From: HXMU1420-13 sp965249965 | GTDB lineage: Bacteria > Bacteroidota > Rhodothermia > Balneolales > Balneolaceae | Reading direction: 5' to 3' | Assembly: GCA_965249965.1 (NCBI GenBank) | Contig: OZ252262.1 | Coordinates: forward strand, 186,001-250,000 | DNA: 64,000 nucleotides | In this document: one piece after another, positions 45,215 to 55,020 of the stretch | Position numbering within the stretch: position 1 is the first letter of the stretch | Layout: every line of letters begins with the position of its first letter | Notes under the pieces: model-generated | What the model saw: only the letters and a program-made list of their open reading frames with translations | Databases searched by the model: none | Told to the model about the DNA's origin: nothing | Position numbers and translations under genes: made by a program

Positions 45215-46000
45215 ATGGGTAAAATTGAACATCATTATTCTAAAGATGGCTCGTCCACTTTCTTTTCGAGCGAGTTTCAACAATTCTACCACAATCCGAA
45301 TGGAGCGATTGCAGAAAGTCGGCACGTTTTTTTTGAGCAATCAAGATTCATTGAGAGACTTTCGAGTTCACCTGAAGAGATCAATATTTTTGAGACCGGC
45401 TTTGGAACCGGATTGAATTATTTACTGCTCACTGATTATGTGAAAAAGCAACAGTATCAAGGCACGATTCATTGTTACTCAATAGAAGCTTACCCCGCTG
45501 CTTTGAAGATCATCAAGCAACTTAATTATGGGGAACTGTTAGGGCTAGAAGGTGCAAATACTCATTTAGTGGAAATCTTCAGTAAGCTTAGAGAAGGGTG
45601 GAACCATTTTACTAGTCCATTATACCCTAAAGTGAAATTACACTTGTTTTTTGGGCTATTTAAAGAGTTCCCTGTCCCGGATAAACCCATCGATTTCTTT
45701 TTTCATGATCCTTTTTCACCAGAGGTAAACCCGGAACTTTGGTCAGTGAAAACATTTGAGAAGTTAAAAAGCTTTGCTGCAGATGATGCGATACTAACTA
45801 CTTATTGCTCAGCTTCGAAAGCACGTGCAGCAATGGCTAAATCTTCTTGGAAAGTTGCCCGGGCACAAGGTGCATTGGGGAAACGCGAAATGACTGTAGC
45901 TTCCCTAAGCGGGACGAAACTCAGTCACCTTAAAAGAGTGAATGAGCTTCGATTGATAGAACGATTAAATAATGGAGAGTTTGCAGACTTATCAGATTAA
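45215..46000 (+). CDS. mnmD: tRNA 5-methylaminomethyl-2-thiouridine methyltransferase (MnmD, stand-alone MnmC N-domain)
   Basis: The 261-residue SAM-dependent enzyme completes mnm5(s2)U34 in tRNA. It corresponds to the N-terminal half of E. coli MnmC without the FAD half. Visible motifs are SSEFQQFYHNPNGAIAESRHVF, the SAM-binding ETGFGTGLNYLLL, and FFFHDPFSPEVNPELWS (catalytic DxF-SP-x-x-N-P-E-x-W). Its stop codon overlaps that of convergent serA by 4 bases. Confidence 0.93.
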   Translation: MGKIEHHYSKDGSSTFFSSEFQQFYHNPNGAIAESRHVFFEQSRFIERLSSSPEEINIFETGFGTGLNYLLLTDYVKKQQYQGTIHCYSIEAYPAALKIIKQLNYGELLGLEGANTHLVEIFSKLREGWNHFTSPLYPKVKLHLFFGLFKEFPVPDKPIDFFFHDPFSPEVNPELWSVKTFEKLKSFAADDAILTTYCSASKARAAMAKSSWKVARAQGALGKREMTVASLSGTKLSHLKRVNELRLIERLNNGEFADLSD

Positions 46001-47586
46001 GTCAGCGACACATAGCGTAGATGTTTAATTCCTTCTAGTGCAGATACTTTTGCAAGCTCATCCTTATTCATTTGCTTGTCGATGCTGAACGCAGTGATTG
46101 CATTTGAGCCTTTGCCACTTCTTCCCAAACTCAGTCCACCAATATTCAAATTCATTTCCGCTAATGCTCCACTAACAGAAGCCAGCATACCCGGTTTATC
46201 TTCGTTTTGATAAAGAATAATATCGCCTTCGAGGCGAAGCTCTATCCCATATTTATCGATTTCTACAATTCGGTAGTCGCCATCGCCAAATACAATAGCA
46301 GAAATTTCTGAATACTCAGAACCTTCGGGAAGGCGAATGGTTACCAAATCACTATACAGCTTAGTTTTGCTACTTGTAATTTCCTTGATTTTAAATCCGC
46401 GCTCATCTGCATAAACTCGTGCGTTAATCAAGTTTATCGCTTCGCTTACATATTCAGAAAGCATACCTTTGAGAATGCCATCTGTCAATACATCTGCATA
46501 GCGAGCGCTATCACCGGTATATTCAAATTCAAAATTATTGGCGTGATCCGGGCTAATTTGTACTGCTAATCGTCCAAGTTTTTCGGCAAGTTCTAAGTAC
46601 GGACCAACTTCTTTATTCGTGAGAAGTGCAATTGACTTGCCATTTAAGCTGCCCTTATAATTTTTATTCTCAAGTGCATCGGCCATTTGTGCTGCAATTT
46701 GCTCCGCTACTTTTTCTTGAGCCTCCTCCGTTGATGCTCCCAAATGAGGCGTACAAATAATATTCTCGTGCTGTAATGCGGTGTAAATCTCTTCAGTAGG
46801 CGGTTCCGTGGTATAAACGTCTAAGGCAACACCTCCCAGAATTCCATCATCCAATAATTTGGGCAAATCTGCTTCTTCATAGATTCCGCCACGGGCACAA
46901 TTCACCAGACGAATCCCTTTTTTCAATTTCTCAGCGTTTTTTAGCGAAACTAGTCCACGCGTTTTTTCTGTAAGTGGCGTATGAACCGATAAATAATCTG
47001 AGGTAGAAAGTAATTTGTCTAACTCTACTAATTGTACACCTACATCATTTGCATGATCTTCGGTTGAAAATGGGTCATACGCTTGTACATCCATCCCAAA
47101 TGTAATCATGCGCTTTGCTACTTCTGTACCGATTTTACCTAGGCCAACAATTCCTAACTTTTTGCCATGAACCTCGGTACCCATATATATTTTTCGATCC
47201 CAACCGCCACTTTTCACTTTGGCTACCGACTTTGGAATGTTTCGTGAAAGTGCAATAATCATCCCACAGGTATGCTCAGCCGTTGAAATCGTATTTCCAT
47301 CTGGAGTATTCATCACCAATACCCCTTTCGAAGTAGCTGCAGGGATATCTATGTTATCAACACCTACACCTGCACGCCCAACTACTTTAAGGTTTTTGGC
47401 ATGCTTAAGAATTTCCGAAGTCACTTTGGTAGCACTACGCACTACCATGCCATCGTAGTCTCCAATCTTTGCAATTAATTCTTCGTCGGTTAATTTCCCT
47501 GGTTGGTCAGCTTGTATCCCTCTGCTTTTGAATACATCAGCGCAAATCGGATCAACGCCGTCTAACAATAAAACTTTAAATGACAT
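45997..47586 (-). CDS. serA: D-3-phosphoglycerate dehydrogenase, long form
   Basis: First enzyme of serine biosynthesis. The 529-residue long form has a catalytic/NAD domain with GLGKIGTEVAKRM, NCARGGIYEE (substrate Arg), a catalytic Glu and CTPHLGASTEEAQ (catalytic His). An intervening ASB domain (about 320-450) and a C-terminal ACT domain (about 457-529, DKPGMLASVSGALAEMNLNI) suggest serine feedback control. It lies 31 bases after engB on the same strand. Confidence 0.97.
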   Translation of the reverse strand: MSFKVLLLDGVDPICADVFKSRGIQADQPGKLTDEELIAKIGDYDGMVVRSATKVTSEILKHAKNLKVVGRAGVGVDNIDIPAATSKGVLVMNTPDGNTISTAEHTCGMIIALSRNIPKSVAKVKSGGWDRKIYMGTEVHGKKLGIVGLGKIGTEVAKRMITFGMDVQAYDPFSTEDHANDVGVQLVELDKLLSTSDYLSVHTPLTEKTRGLVSLKNAEKLKKGIRLVNCARGGIYEEADLPKLLDDGILGGVALDVYTTEPPTEEIYTALQHENIICTPHLGASTEEAQEKVAEQIAAQMADALENKNYKGSLNGKSIALLTNKEVGPYLELAEKLGRLAVQISPDHANNFEFEYTGDSARYADVLTDGILKGMLSEYVSEAINLINARVYADERGFKIKEITSSKTKLYSDLVTIRLPEGSEYSEISAIVFGDGDYRIVEIDKYGIELRLEGDIILYQNEDKPGMLASVSGALAEMNLNIGGLSLGRSGKGSNAITAFSIDKQMNKDELAKVSALEGIKHLRYVSLT

Positions 47587-47617
47587 GTGTGTGAAAGAGT
47601 GTTTTTTAAATTTAGGA

Positions 47618-48211
47618 TTACGATTCCACGAATTCAGAGATCAAATCCTGAACGGCTTCGATACCCAATTTGCTCTCTGAAGAGTACGCCAAAATAGGAA
47701 CTTCAATATTCATTTCGGTTAGAATTTTGCGTACTTCTGATTTGGATTTTATACGTTTATTATTGGATAATTTATCTGCTTTTGACATCAACACGCAGAA
47801 TGGCATCTGGTTTGAAGCCATCCAATAAAAGAAGTCTTGGTCAAGTTCGGTTGGTTTATGGCGAGCATCGATTAAATGAATAATGAGCTTGAGTGTATGT
47901 CGATTTTCGAGATACTCGCGAATATTTCTACCCCACCTTTCTCGTTCCTTTTTAGGAACCTTTGCATAGCCATAGCCCGGTAAATCAACAAAATAACAAG
48001 CATCTGAGATGTTATAATAATTCATCTGCTGGGTTTTCCCGGGAACATTGGATGTTCGTGCTAATCTTTTTTTGTTTGTGAGTGCATTGATGAGAGACGA
48101 TTTCCCAACGTTAGATCGGCCTGCAAAACAAACTTCAGGTAAAGAAGCAGGAGGGCAATCCTCAAGGCGTGGCGCACTGGTTATAAAAGTGGCACTTTTT
48201 GTGAACATCAA
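47618..48211 (-). CDS. engB: ribosome biogenesis GTPase EngB/YsxC (YihA)
   Basis: The 197-residue TRAFAC GTPase is required for large ribosomal subunit assembly. G1 is GRSNVGKSSLIN, G3 is DLPGYG, G4 is MSKADKL, and G5 lies near AYSSESKLG. The N-terminus (TSAPRLEDCPPASLPEVCFAGRSN) is typical. It overlaps purF by 4 bases (ATGA-type coupling) and precedes serA, giving the operon purF-engB-serA. Confidence 0.97.
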   Translation of the reverse strand: MMFTKSATFITSAPRLEDCPPASLPEVCFAGRSNVGKSSLINALTNKKRLARTSNVPGKTQQMNYYNISDACYFVDLPGYGYAKVPKKERERWGRNIREYLENRHTLKLIIHLIDARHKPTELDQDFFYWMASNQMPFCVLMSKADKLSNNKRIKSKSEVRKILTEMNIEVPILAYSSESKLGIEAVQDLISEFVES

Positions 48212-49710
48212 ACTAATTCGTTCTCTTCTTTTTCAACACCAAAATTAACCGGCACTGGGTAGTTAGCGGTAAAACAGGCTGTACAGTAATCGTGCCCTGA
48301 TGGATTCGCTTCTTTAACAGCATTTACAAGTCCATCAGGAGATAAATACCTTAAGCTATCAACTCCAATTTCTTTAGCCATTTTTTCAATATCTCTGTCG
48401 AATCGATTCGCAATCAATTCATCCGGGCTTGGGAAATCCATTCCATAATAACACGGACTAATTATCGGAGGGGAACTCACAAGGAAGTGAATCTCCGCAG
48501 GATTACATTCGCGAATCATATCCACCAAGAGTTGGGAAGTTGTTCCTCGTACAATAGAATCATCTACAATAATTACACTTCTGCCTTCGATTACTCCACG
48601 CACGGGATTAAACTTTGTCCGAACTTTTTGCTCTCTCGATTTCTGGCCGGGTGAAATAAATGTTCTTCCAACATAATGATTACGAATTAGCCCAATGTCA
48701 TACTTGCAATCAAATCCTAACTTCTGGCTTTCACTCGCATAACCGATGGCCGCCGTGTTACTTGAATCTGGTACAGAAATTACTACCGGTTTTTTCCCAT
48801 TAATTTGGCGTTTTGTTATTTCTGAAATTGGATGTTCCTTAGCTAAGGCTTTTCCAAGGTTTCGCCGAATCTTATCTACCATTTCGCCAAATATCATACT
48901 ATCCGGTCGAGAAAAATATACATATTCAAAAATGCATTGGCTGGTTCCGGTCCCCTCTTTTGGCTCAATAAAATAAGATTTAGGCTCTTCGTTTAGCGTT
49001 GCCTCTTTATCAATTACAATTACTTCACCGGGTTCTACATCTCGAACATATTCCGCATTGATTATATCAAACGCACACGTTTCGCTGGCAATGCAATATT
49101 TCCCATCTACTATTCCCAATGCAAGAGGTCTGAATCCGTTCGGGTCGCGGACAGCAATGAGTTTGTCATCTGTAAGCATCACCAAACAATATGCACCTTC
49201 AATTTGGTGCATCGCATCCAATATTTGATCAAGTTGCTTTTCTTCTTTGCTATGGGCAATTAAATGAAGAATTAATTCGGTATCTGAGGTACTTTGGAAA
49301 AGAACTCCTTCATCCCGAAACTTCTTACGGATTTGTTTAGCATTCGAAAGGTTACCATTGTGACCAATGGCGATGTTTCCAGTTTTATAGTGTACACGAA
49401 ATGGCTGTATGTTTGCCGGATTTTTTGATGAGCCTGAAGTTGAATATCGATTGTGCCCAATTGCCGATTTTCCTTTTAGTATTTTTCGGAAAATTTTAGG
49501 CTTATCGAACACACTAAGTACTAGACCAAAGTCTTTGTACATAGGCATGATATTGCGTTCTTTGTTTTCATCATAATAGGTAGTAACAATACCAGCAGAT
49601 TCTTGCCCTCTGTGCTGAAGTGCATGTAAGCCATAATAGGTTAACATGGCAGCTTCAGGGTGATCAAAAACTCCAAAAACGCCACAATACTCACGCGGTT
49701 TATCGCTCAT
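48208..49710 (-). CDS. purF: amidophosphoribosyltransferase
   Basis: Transfers glutamine amide nitrogen to PRPP, the first step of purine synthesis. In the 500-residue protein the N-terminal nucleophile is Cys9 in REYCGVFGVFDHPEAA, implying removal of an 8-residue propeptide. The glutaminase domain precedes the PRPP motif VIIVDDSIVRGTTS. Cysteines in ETCAFDI, ISPCYYGMDFPS and DYCTACF match the [4Fe-4S]-containing, oxygen-sensitive Bacillus-type enzyme. First gene of purF-engB-serA. Confidence 0.97.
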   Translation of the reverse strand: MSDKPREYCGVFGVFDHPEAAMLTYYGLHALQHRGQESAGIVTTYYDENKERNIMPMYKDFGLVLSVFDKPKIFRKILKGKSAIGHNRYSTSGSSKNPANIQPFRVHYKTGNIAIGHNGNLSNAKQIRKKFRDEGVLFQSTSDTELILHLIAHSKEEKQLDQILDAMHQIEGAYCLVMLTDDKLIAVRDPNGFRPLALGIVDGKYCIASETCAFDIINAEYVRDVEPGEVIVIDKEATLNEEPKSYFIEPKEGTGTSQCIFEYVYFSRPDSMIFGEMVDKIRRNLGKALAKEHPISEITKRQINGKKPVVISVPDSSNTAAIGYASESQKLGFDCKYDIGLIRNHYVGRTFISPGQKSREQKVRTKFNPVRGVIEGRSVIIVDDSIVRGTTSQLLVDMIRECNPAEIHFLVSSPPIISPCYYGMDFPSPDELIANRFDRDIEKMAKEIGVDSLRYLSPDGLVNAVKEANPSGHDYCTACFTANYPVPVNFGVEKEENELV

Positions 49711-49854
49711 TAAGATGCTCCGAATTCATTTATTCGTGGAAGTTGAAAAGATAAGAAATCAATTGCGCAGTTAAACATTAGAAGTGTGTTACTTGCTTTT
49801 GCACAACATCATTTCTAAAAATCAGCGTTAGAATCAGCTAAATCATTTTGATAC

Positions 49855-49885
49855 AAAAAAAGTCCCGCGAAACACGGGACTTTTT
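49855..49885 (-). terminator. bidirectional intrinsic terminator after the OsmC gene
   Basis: AAAAAGTCCCG pairs with CGGGACTTTTT (stem core 49862-49867 with 49875-49880), with A/T runs on both sides. It lies just beyond the OsmC stop codon at 49888 and upstream of purF on the minus strand, so it isolates purF from readthrough. Confidence 0.92.
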
Positions 49886-49887
49886 AC

Positions 49888-50310
49888 TTACGCTAATGAA
49901 GCGTTTAAAGTGATTTGAGCATTTAAAACTCTTGAAACCGGGCATGCATCTTTGGTTGCTTCTGCAATTTTCTGGAAATCCTCGTCGGATAATCCGGGTA
50001 CATTTGCAACGGCGGTTAATAGCATTTTAGTGATAGTTGGTGCACCATCAATCATTTCGAGTGTAATTTTTGCTTTTGTATCAACACTCTGCGAGTTGTG
50101 GCCAGCTTTGGTCAATTCGTTCGATAAAGCCATTGAATAACAGCCTGCATGTGCTGCTGCAATTAGTTCTTCGGGATTTGTACCTTCCCCGTTTTCAAAT
50201 CTTGATACAAAAGTATAAGGGCCTTCAAATAAACCGCTTCCAACTTTTACCGTTCCATTACCGCTTTTTAGATCTCCATTCCATAAAGCTTCTGCATTTC
50301 TATCTGGCAT
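49888..50310 (-). CDS. OsmC/Ohr-family peroxiredoxin
   Basis: The 140-residue thiol-dependent hydroperoxide reductase has EGTNPEELIAAAHAGCYSMALS with the first catalytic Cys near residue 57. The second Cys is near residue 125 (EATKDACPVSRVLNA). Arg in FVSRFENGEG is also conserved. The spacing favours the OsmC subgroup over Ohr. It protects against organic peroxides. Monocistronic. Confidence 0.94.
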   Translation of the reverse strand: MPDRNAEALWNGDLKSGNGTVKVGSGLFEGPYTFVSRFENGEGTNPEELIAAAHAGCYSMALSNELTKAGHNSQSVDTKAKITLEMIDGAPTITKMLLTAVANVPGLSDEDFQKIAEATKDACPVSRVLNAQITLNASLA

Positions 50311-50474
50311 TTTTCGTTTAATTAATTATTGGTTACACCCGATAACTTACTGTAATTGATAGCCATTCCCGAGTATTGTTTAAAATTGAAAATTAGTTTA
50401 ATGATGAATGGATTTGACCCTTACTAAAGATAGACGTATGATAGCATTGACTAGTAAAAAATTGTGGGCGATTT

Positions 50475-51779
50475 ATGCGGGCATTTAAAACCTATAGGGA
50501 TTTTATAAATAACCCTTGGTTTGTAGTGGCATGCAGTTTAGGTGCAACTGTTGGCTATATATTAGATTCTGTTTTTTATAATTCTACGGCAAATTTGCAC
50601 GTACTAAACTATTTTTGCTCCGGCGCTTCTTTTCTAACACTTTTGTATTTCATATTCCAACGTAAGCACCCTTACAGGGTTTTAAAAATATTGGCTGCAA
50701 TTCTGTGGGCAAATTTATTCGTTGCTCCTTTTATAATGTTCGATTATGTAGACTATTCCACTTTCTATTTAAGAAATACTTTGTTCTACTGGGCCTTGCT
50801 CCCAATACTTGCGCTGATGTTTGGTACCAGAGAGTATATAGTGGCCTCTATCATCTTTTTCTTACAATTTACTTCTATAACATTTATAACAAAGGATGCC
50901 TATTTAATAGAATCGTTTGTAACAATTCTAGTTGTTTTAACAATTTATTCTATAATTATTTATGCTTTTGTGATTAGTATTAATCATTATTTCGATTCTC
51001 AGTTAGAAGCTCAAAATAAATTAAAAGAACAATCAGAAGAATTAAGAAAATCCATTAACACAAAAGGCAAATTGTTATCAATAATTGGTCATGATTTACG
51101 ATCTCCCCTAATGAGTTTAACGAGTCTCACTGTGCTAATTGATGATCAAATGCAGGAATCCAAAAACAACGAACTCAAAGAATTAATTGGCATTCTTAAT
51201 ACAACCATTGATCAAACAGCTTTCCTGGTTAATAACTTGCTCGAATGGAGTAGATCTCAAGAAAATCGAATTAATCTAGATCTTAAACCAATTCGAATAG
51301 AACCATTTCTGAATAGTCTTAGAGATTTACACACTTTCAACTTGGGAAATAAAAACATTGATTTAACGATAGGACCTTTAGGTGCAGTTGAGGTGTATGC
51401 TGATCAAAATACTCTACAGACTATTCTGAGGAACCTAATTACGAATTCGATAAAGTTTACACCAGATAACGGCAAGATTACGGTGAGCACTGAACAAAGC
51501 AGGGATGGGGTGCTTCTTATTATAAAAGATACCGGAATTGGTATGGATGCGGAAACGGTTCAGAAACTAAACGATATCGAAACATATGCATCTAAAAAAG
51601 GAACCAATCATGAAACGGGTTCGGGTATTGGGTTCAATCTATGCCTGGAATTGATGCATTTGCATAAAGGGAATATCGAGATTGAAAGTACCCCGGGAAT
51701 TGGAACCACCATCAAACTTTTTTTCCCGGGAATTGATTCTCATCCTGGTGTATCAGTAGAAACAATTGCCTCCCAGTAA
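50475..51779 (+). CDS. membrane sensor histidine kinase
   Basis: The 434-residue protein has six hydrophobic helices (about 18-175) making an integral-membrane sensor of 6TM type. A short coiled coil leads to HisKA with phospho-acceptor His near residue 205 (IIGHDLRSPLMSLTSL). The HATPase_c domain has TILRNLITNSIKFT (N box), IKDTGIGMD (G1) and TGSGIGFNLCLELM (G2). No response regulator is adjacent, so it is an orphan kinase here. Upstream 164 bases hold no recognised signal. Confidence 0.92.
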   Translation: MRAFKTYRDFINNPWFVVACSLGATVGYILDSVFYNSTANLHVLNYFCSGASFLTLLYFIFQRKHPYRVLKILAAILWANLFVAPFIMFDYVDYSTFYLRNTLFYWALLPILALMFGTREYIVASIIFFLQFTSITFITKDAYLIESFVTILVVLTIYSIIIYAFVISINHYFDSQLEAQNKLKEQSEELRKSINTKGKLLSIIGHDLRSPLMSLTSLTVLIDDQMQESKNNELKELIGILNTTIDQTAFLVNNLLEWSRSQENRINLDLKPIRIEPFLNSLRDLHTFNLGNKNIDLTIGPLGAVEVYADQNTLQTILRNLITNSIKFTPDNGKITVSTEQSRDGVLLIIKDTGIGMDAETVQKLNDIETYASKKGTNHETGSGIGFNLCLELMHLHKGNIEIESTPGIGTTIKLFFPGIDSHPGVSVETIASQ

Positions 51780-51886
51780 GTTAAAAATAATTGCTGGTTA
51801 TACTTTTAAATTAGTTGAGCTATTAAGGGATTTTTCGATACGCCGATAAAAAAATAAAGTATCTAGTCAACTTGCCAACAAACCGT

Positions 51887-52312
51887 ATGAATGCAATTAC
51901 AAGAGCTACGGTTGATGAGTGTATTTCGCGACTAAAGACAAACCTTTATGATGAAGTACTATCAAAAATTACCCGAACTGAAGAGAGAGAGAAAATACAG
52001 AACTGGATCAAGTTCAAAGTTAATACATTCCTGGCATCAACCCAGATGTATGGAGAGGAAGAATTTCAATTAGCGTTAATGTGGTTTTATGTTCAGATGA
52101 AGGCTGAATGGAGCCAACTAAATACGCATGTGCAATATCAGCAAATGAAAGGCTACGATATTAAACGTTCTTTTGTATACAGAATGAAATTACTGAGTGT
52201 CACTATCAAAGAAATTGAAAATTTCATCAATTTATTTCACGTGGATGGTGTAACGAGTTTTCTTTCTTTACCCATGGAAGAATTTGAACGCGAACCATCT
52301 TACTACGATTAG
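51887..52312 (+). CDS. small helical hypothetical protein
   Basis: I do not recognise this protein. ATG 51887 (141 residues) is preferred to a TTG five codons upstream. It is charged and predicted all-helical (TVDECISRLKTNLYDEVLSKI; ALMWFYVQMKAEWSQLN; MKLLSVTIKEIENFINLF). It has no membrane segment and ends with Glu/Tyr-rich EREPSYYD. It lies 107 bases after the kinase gene on the same strand and could be its partner, though nothing in it looks like a receiver domain. The 178 bases after it hold no gene or clear terminator. Confidence 0.65.
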   Translation: MNAITRATVDECISRLKTNLYDEVLSKITRTEEREKIQNWIKFKVNTFLASTQMYGEEEFQLALMWFYVQMKAEWSQLNTHVQYQQMKGYDIKRSFVYRMKLLSVTIKEIENFINLFHVDGVTSFLSLPMEEFEREPSYYD

Positions 52313-52490
52313 CGCGAATTATTCCAACTACTTTTCTTGATGCACCATAATTTCGATTAACTCTTATCAACCACGGATAATATCCCCATTATATTTTCTT
52401 CCCTTCGATTAAAAAGGCATTCATGTGTTCTTGATTGCCTGCCTTAAGAGCGAGTAAAAAGACTCGAAGTATTCTAAATTTGTTTTCGAT

Positions 52491-54338
52491 CTAGTTTGAT
52501 ACGCTATTTGAGTCGCTAAGCTTATTAATCAGTAGTACCCAATCCTGATTGAATCTAGAAGGTGGAGCTCCAACTGATCGCTGCCCGCCCCCACTTATCC
52601 TATCAACAGAACCTCTTTGTAGTTCTCCCCCTTCAAAAGGATCAAACCAACGAACCTGAAAATCACCAGCCGACCCACTCAGATCCAGACTAGCTTGTTC
52701 AAAGGAAGGCACATAAAGCACATAAAGTGAATCTGTTTTTGTGAAACAATACGCGCTATCTGCACTTATCAGATCGTGCATGGGTTCCATTTCCCAGTAT
52801 GGAAGATGTTGTTCAAAGAATACTTTTGCATGATTGGTTATTTCCCAAAGACGATCCCGTGTTCTCCAGTCTTCTGTTGTCAAATCATTTTGTGGACTGT
52901 TCGCCCCAAAGTACCATTCAACTCCAGCAGCTCCTGAAAGTAATGCCCCCCATAAAACATACCTGGTAAGTGTTGGATGGTTTACGTCTGCCGTATCCAT
53001 CTTAGCGCCGGTATGCCACATCCCAATTTCATCCATCATGATCATCCATTCATGACCAGATTGAGCGGACTTTTCTTTTAACTTTTCCACTGTTTGTGCA
53101 ACTGTGGTACGTTCAGAGTGCTGCAATGAAATTCCATCTAATAACGGAAAGCTGAGTAAACTATCCAGTACAGGCGCGTGAAGATCTTCATTAGGTAACG
53201 TATGTATAACTACCGGGTGATTATATGGATCATGTTTATCAAAAAAAGAAGCCGATGCCTTACGTTGACGATCATTTTGTGCACCGGTAGGAACCCAGGG
53301 AGCAAATCCATTTTCTTCACCCAAATTCCAGATTATAGCCGGATGATGACCGAAGCGAGCAATCAATTCATGAAAATACAACGATCGTAAAGGCCCCATA
53401 TCTCCTCCATCCAGCATGGTTTCGTTTTCTGTTTCCTGTAGAACCACGTGCATCAGAACACCCTTAGATTGCATGTGTTGAAACAGAATTTCCCATTGGT
53501 CCAATTTACTTACATCAAATCTAGTGAAATCATCAGGGGTTGAATACATCCAAACATCTTTACCATCTCCGTTAATATTTAAAGTAAGAAAGTAAACCGC
53601 GTTCATACCCTTCACCGCGAGATAATTCACCGCGCCAATAATTCCTTTTCCTTTACCTCCCTGCCAGGTAGGGTCCCCAGCGTTCCAATCCTTAACATGG
53701 GGTTCAAAGTGATGGATTTCGCCATTTGTTCTAGCCTCTCCGTCTTTAGTACTCGCTTCCAAACGGTAGGTATCATCAAACCCGGAAAATGCCAGAAAAT
53801 TTTCTGGACTGTCTGCACCGGCTTTTATAAAATAATCTCCGGTCTCTTGAAATCGAAAATATCCACCTGATACTGTCAGTAGCCCACTGTCTCGAAAATC
53901 AATTTTACTATTTCCGGATGCAAGCACTTCAAAACTTCCTGTGCTATTAGTAAGCAGTAAAGATTCAGCAACATCGATGTTTTGAGTAACAGCAATACTA
54001 TCACCTTTAAATAAAACGGCACTATATGACCATGTACCGACTTGATCCGGTCGGAATCGAACCTGCCATATATTCCCGGAATCGGCGCCCGTTTCTGCAG
54101 CGTCTCCGTCTGCGGCATAAAATCCACGAATAGTTTTTGTAGTCTCCTCATGTTCAAACTCAACCAGTAGCAAATAATTCAGAAATGGATTTAAGTCTGC
54201 ACCTTCAGAAGTCATAGGGCCTTCAAACGAAAGGGTATGTGTGTACCCATTTTGAATCTGATCATAATACGAACTGCAATTTAACACAAAGCCTAACATC
54301 AGGGTAATAGATGAGAGGATTATTAGACGTAAAGCCAT
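52491..54338 (-). CDS. lipoprotein glycoside hydrolase-like protein with DUF5060 domain
   Basis: The 615-residue protein has a signal peptide with lipobox-like GFVLNC (Cys21). A DUF5060-type beta-sandwich (about 30-125, HTLSFEGPMTSEG to FRPDQVGTWSYSAVL) precedes a second sandwich. A TIM-barrel of clan GH-A type (about 230-500) includes WNLGEENGFAP (candidate acid/base Glu) and MIMMDEIGMWH (candidate nucleophile Glu). A C-terminal beta domain ends the protein. Polysaccharide substrate unknown; agar/carrageenan/alginate-type substrates are common for relatives. It is divergent from the CBM-like gene. Confidence 0.85.
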   Translation of the reverse strand: MALRLIILSSITLMLGFVLNCSSYYDQIQNGYTHTLSFEGPMTSEGADLNPFLNYLLLVEFEHEETTKTIRGFYAADGDAAETGADSGNIWQVRFRPDQVGTWSYSAVLFKGDSIAVTQNIDVAESLLLTNSTGSFEVLASGNSKIDFRDSGLLTVSGGYFRFQETGDYFIKAGADSPENFLAFSGFDDTYRLEASTKDGEARTNGEIHHFEPHVKDWNAGDPTWQGGKGKGIIGAVNYLAVKGMNAVYFLTLNINGDGKDVWMYSTPDDFTRFDVSKLDQWEILFQHMQSKGVLMHVVLQETENETMLDGGDMGPLRSLYFHELIARFGHHPAIIWNLGEENGFAPWVPTGAQNDRQRKASASFFDKHDPYNHPVVIHTLPNEDLHAPVLDSLLSFPLLDGISLQHSERTTVAQTVEKLKEKSAQSGHEWMIMMDEIGMWHTGAKMDTADVNHPTLTRYVLWGALLSGAAGVEWYFGANSPQNDLTTEDWRTRDRLWEITNHAKVFFEQHLPYWEMEPMHDLISADSAYCFTKTDSLYVLYVPSFEQASLDLSGSAGDFQVRWFDPFEGGELQRGSVDRISGGGQRSVGAPPSRFNQDWVLLINKLSDSNSVSN

Positions 54339-54406
54339 GATGGTATTTGATTTAAAGTTTTTATACCCAGATAATCACTATATATTTCGCTAAAATAAAA
54401 TCTAAG

Positions 54407-54997
54407 ATGATACTTTCTAATCTGAATTCATTCTATCTATTACTCTACTTAGCAATTCAACCAATCCATTTTCAGCCTTTATGTAATGATGGCGTATTTG
54501 TTGAAGAAAATGGAATCATCGTTATAGAAGCTGAAGATGTACCATTATCAGAAGGTTGGGAGCTTCAATACGAAGTAGAACGTTATTCAGGTCAAGGTTA
54601 CATCACCTGGGTACACAACACCTCTGTTGAAAAAAATAATCAAGGCTTACTTGTTTATCCCATATATGTTGAAAATGCGGGGACCTACATAGTTAAGCTT
54701 CGAAACTATCATGCATGTGAGGATTTTACGGAGTGCAATGATGTGTTTATAAAGATGAATAATGAAGATTGGCAAAAGAACTTCAACCACACATTAGCTG
54801 AGTGGGATTGGAATTCTCGCCAGGATATAAATCATGTGTTTTCTGATGCATCCTATGATTTGAAAGCAGGTAGAAATAACCTTTTCTTGAGTGGACGTTC
54901 TCAGGATTTTAGTATCGACAAAATTGCAATATTCCGTGAGGATATCGCCGAAGAAGTGTATCAGAATGCAGAGGTAACAAAATGCATATTCGAGTAA
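54407..54997 (+). CDS. secreted carbohydrate-binding-module-like protein
   Basis: The 196-residue protein has a signal-like hydrophobic N-terminus (NSFYLLLYLAIQPIHFQPL). The mature part reads IVIEAEDVPLSEGWEL, GYITWVHNTS, AGTYIVKLRNYH, WDWNSRQDI and LFLSGRSQDFSIDKIAIFRED, the pattern of CBM6/CBM35-like beta-sandwich domains, with WDW-type aromatic residues for sugar stacking. Four Cys could form disulphides. It lies 68 bases from the divergent glycosidase and 23 bases before the PhyH gene. Confidence 0.75.
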   Translation: MILSNLNSFYLLLYLAIQPIHFQPLCNDGVFVEENGIIVIEAEDVPLSEGWELQYEVERYSGQGYITWVHNTSVEKNNQGLLVYPIYVENAGTYIVKLRNYHACEDFTECNDVFIKMNNEDWQKNFNHTLAEWDWNSRQDINHVFSDASYDLKAGRNNLFLSGRSQDFSIDKIAIFREDIAEEVYQNAEVTKCIFE

Positions 54998-55020
54998 TAC
55001 ATAGATTTAAGGAAAATTAA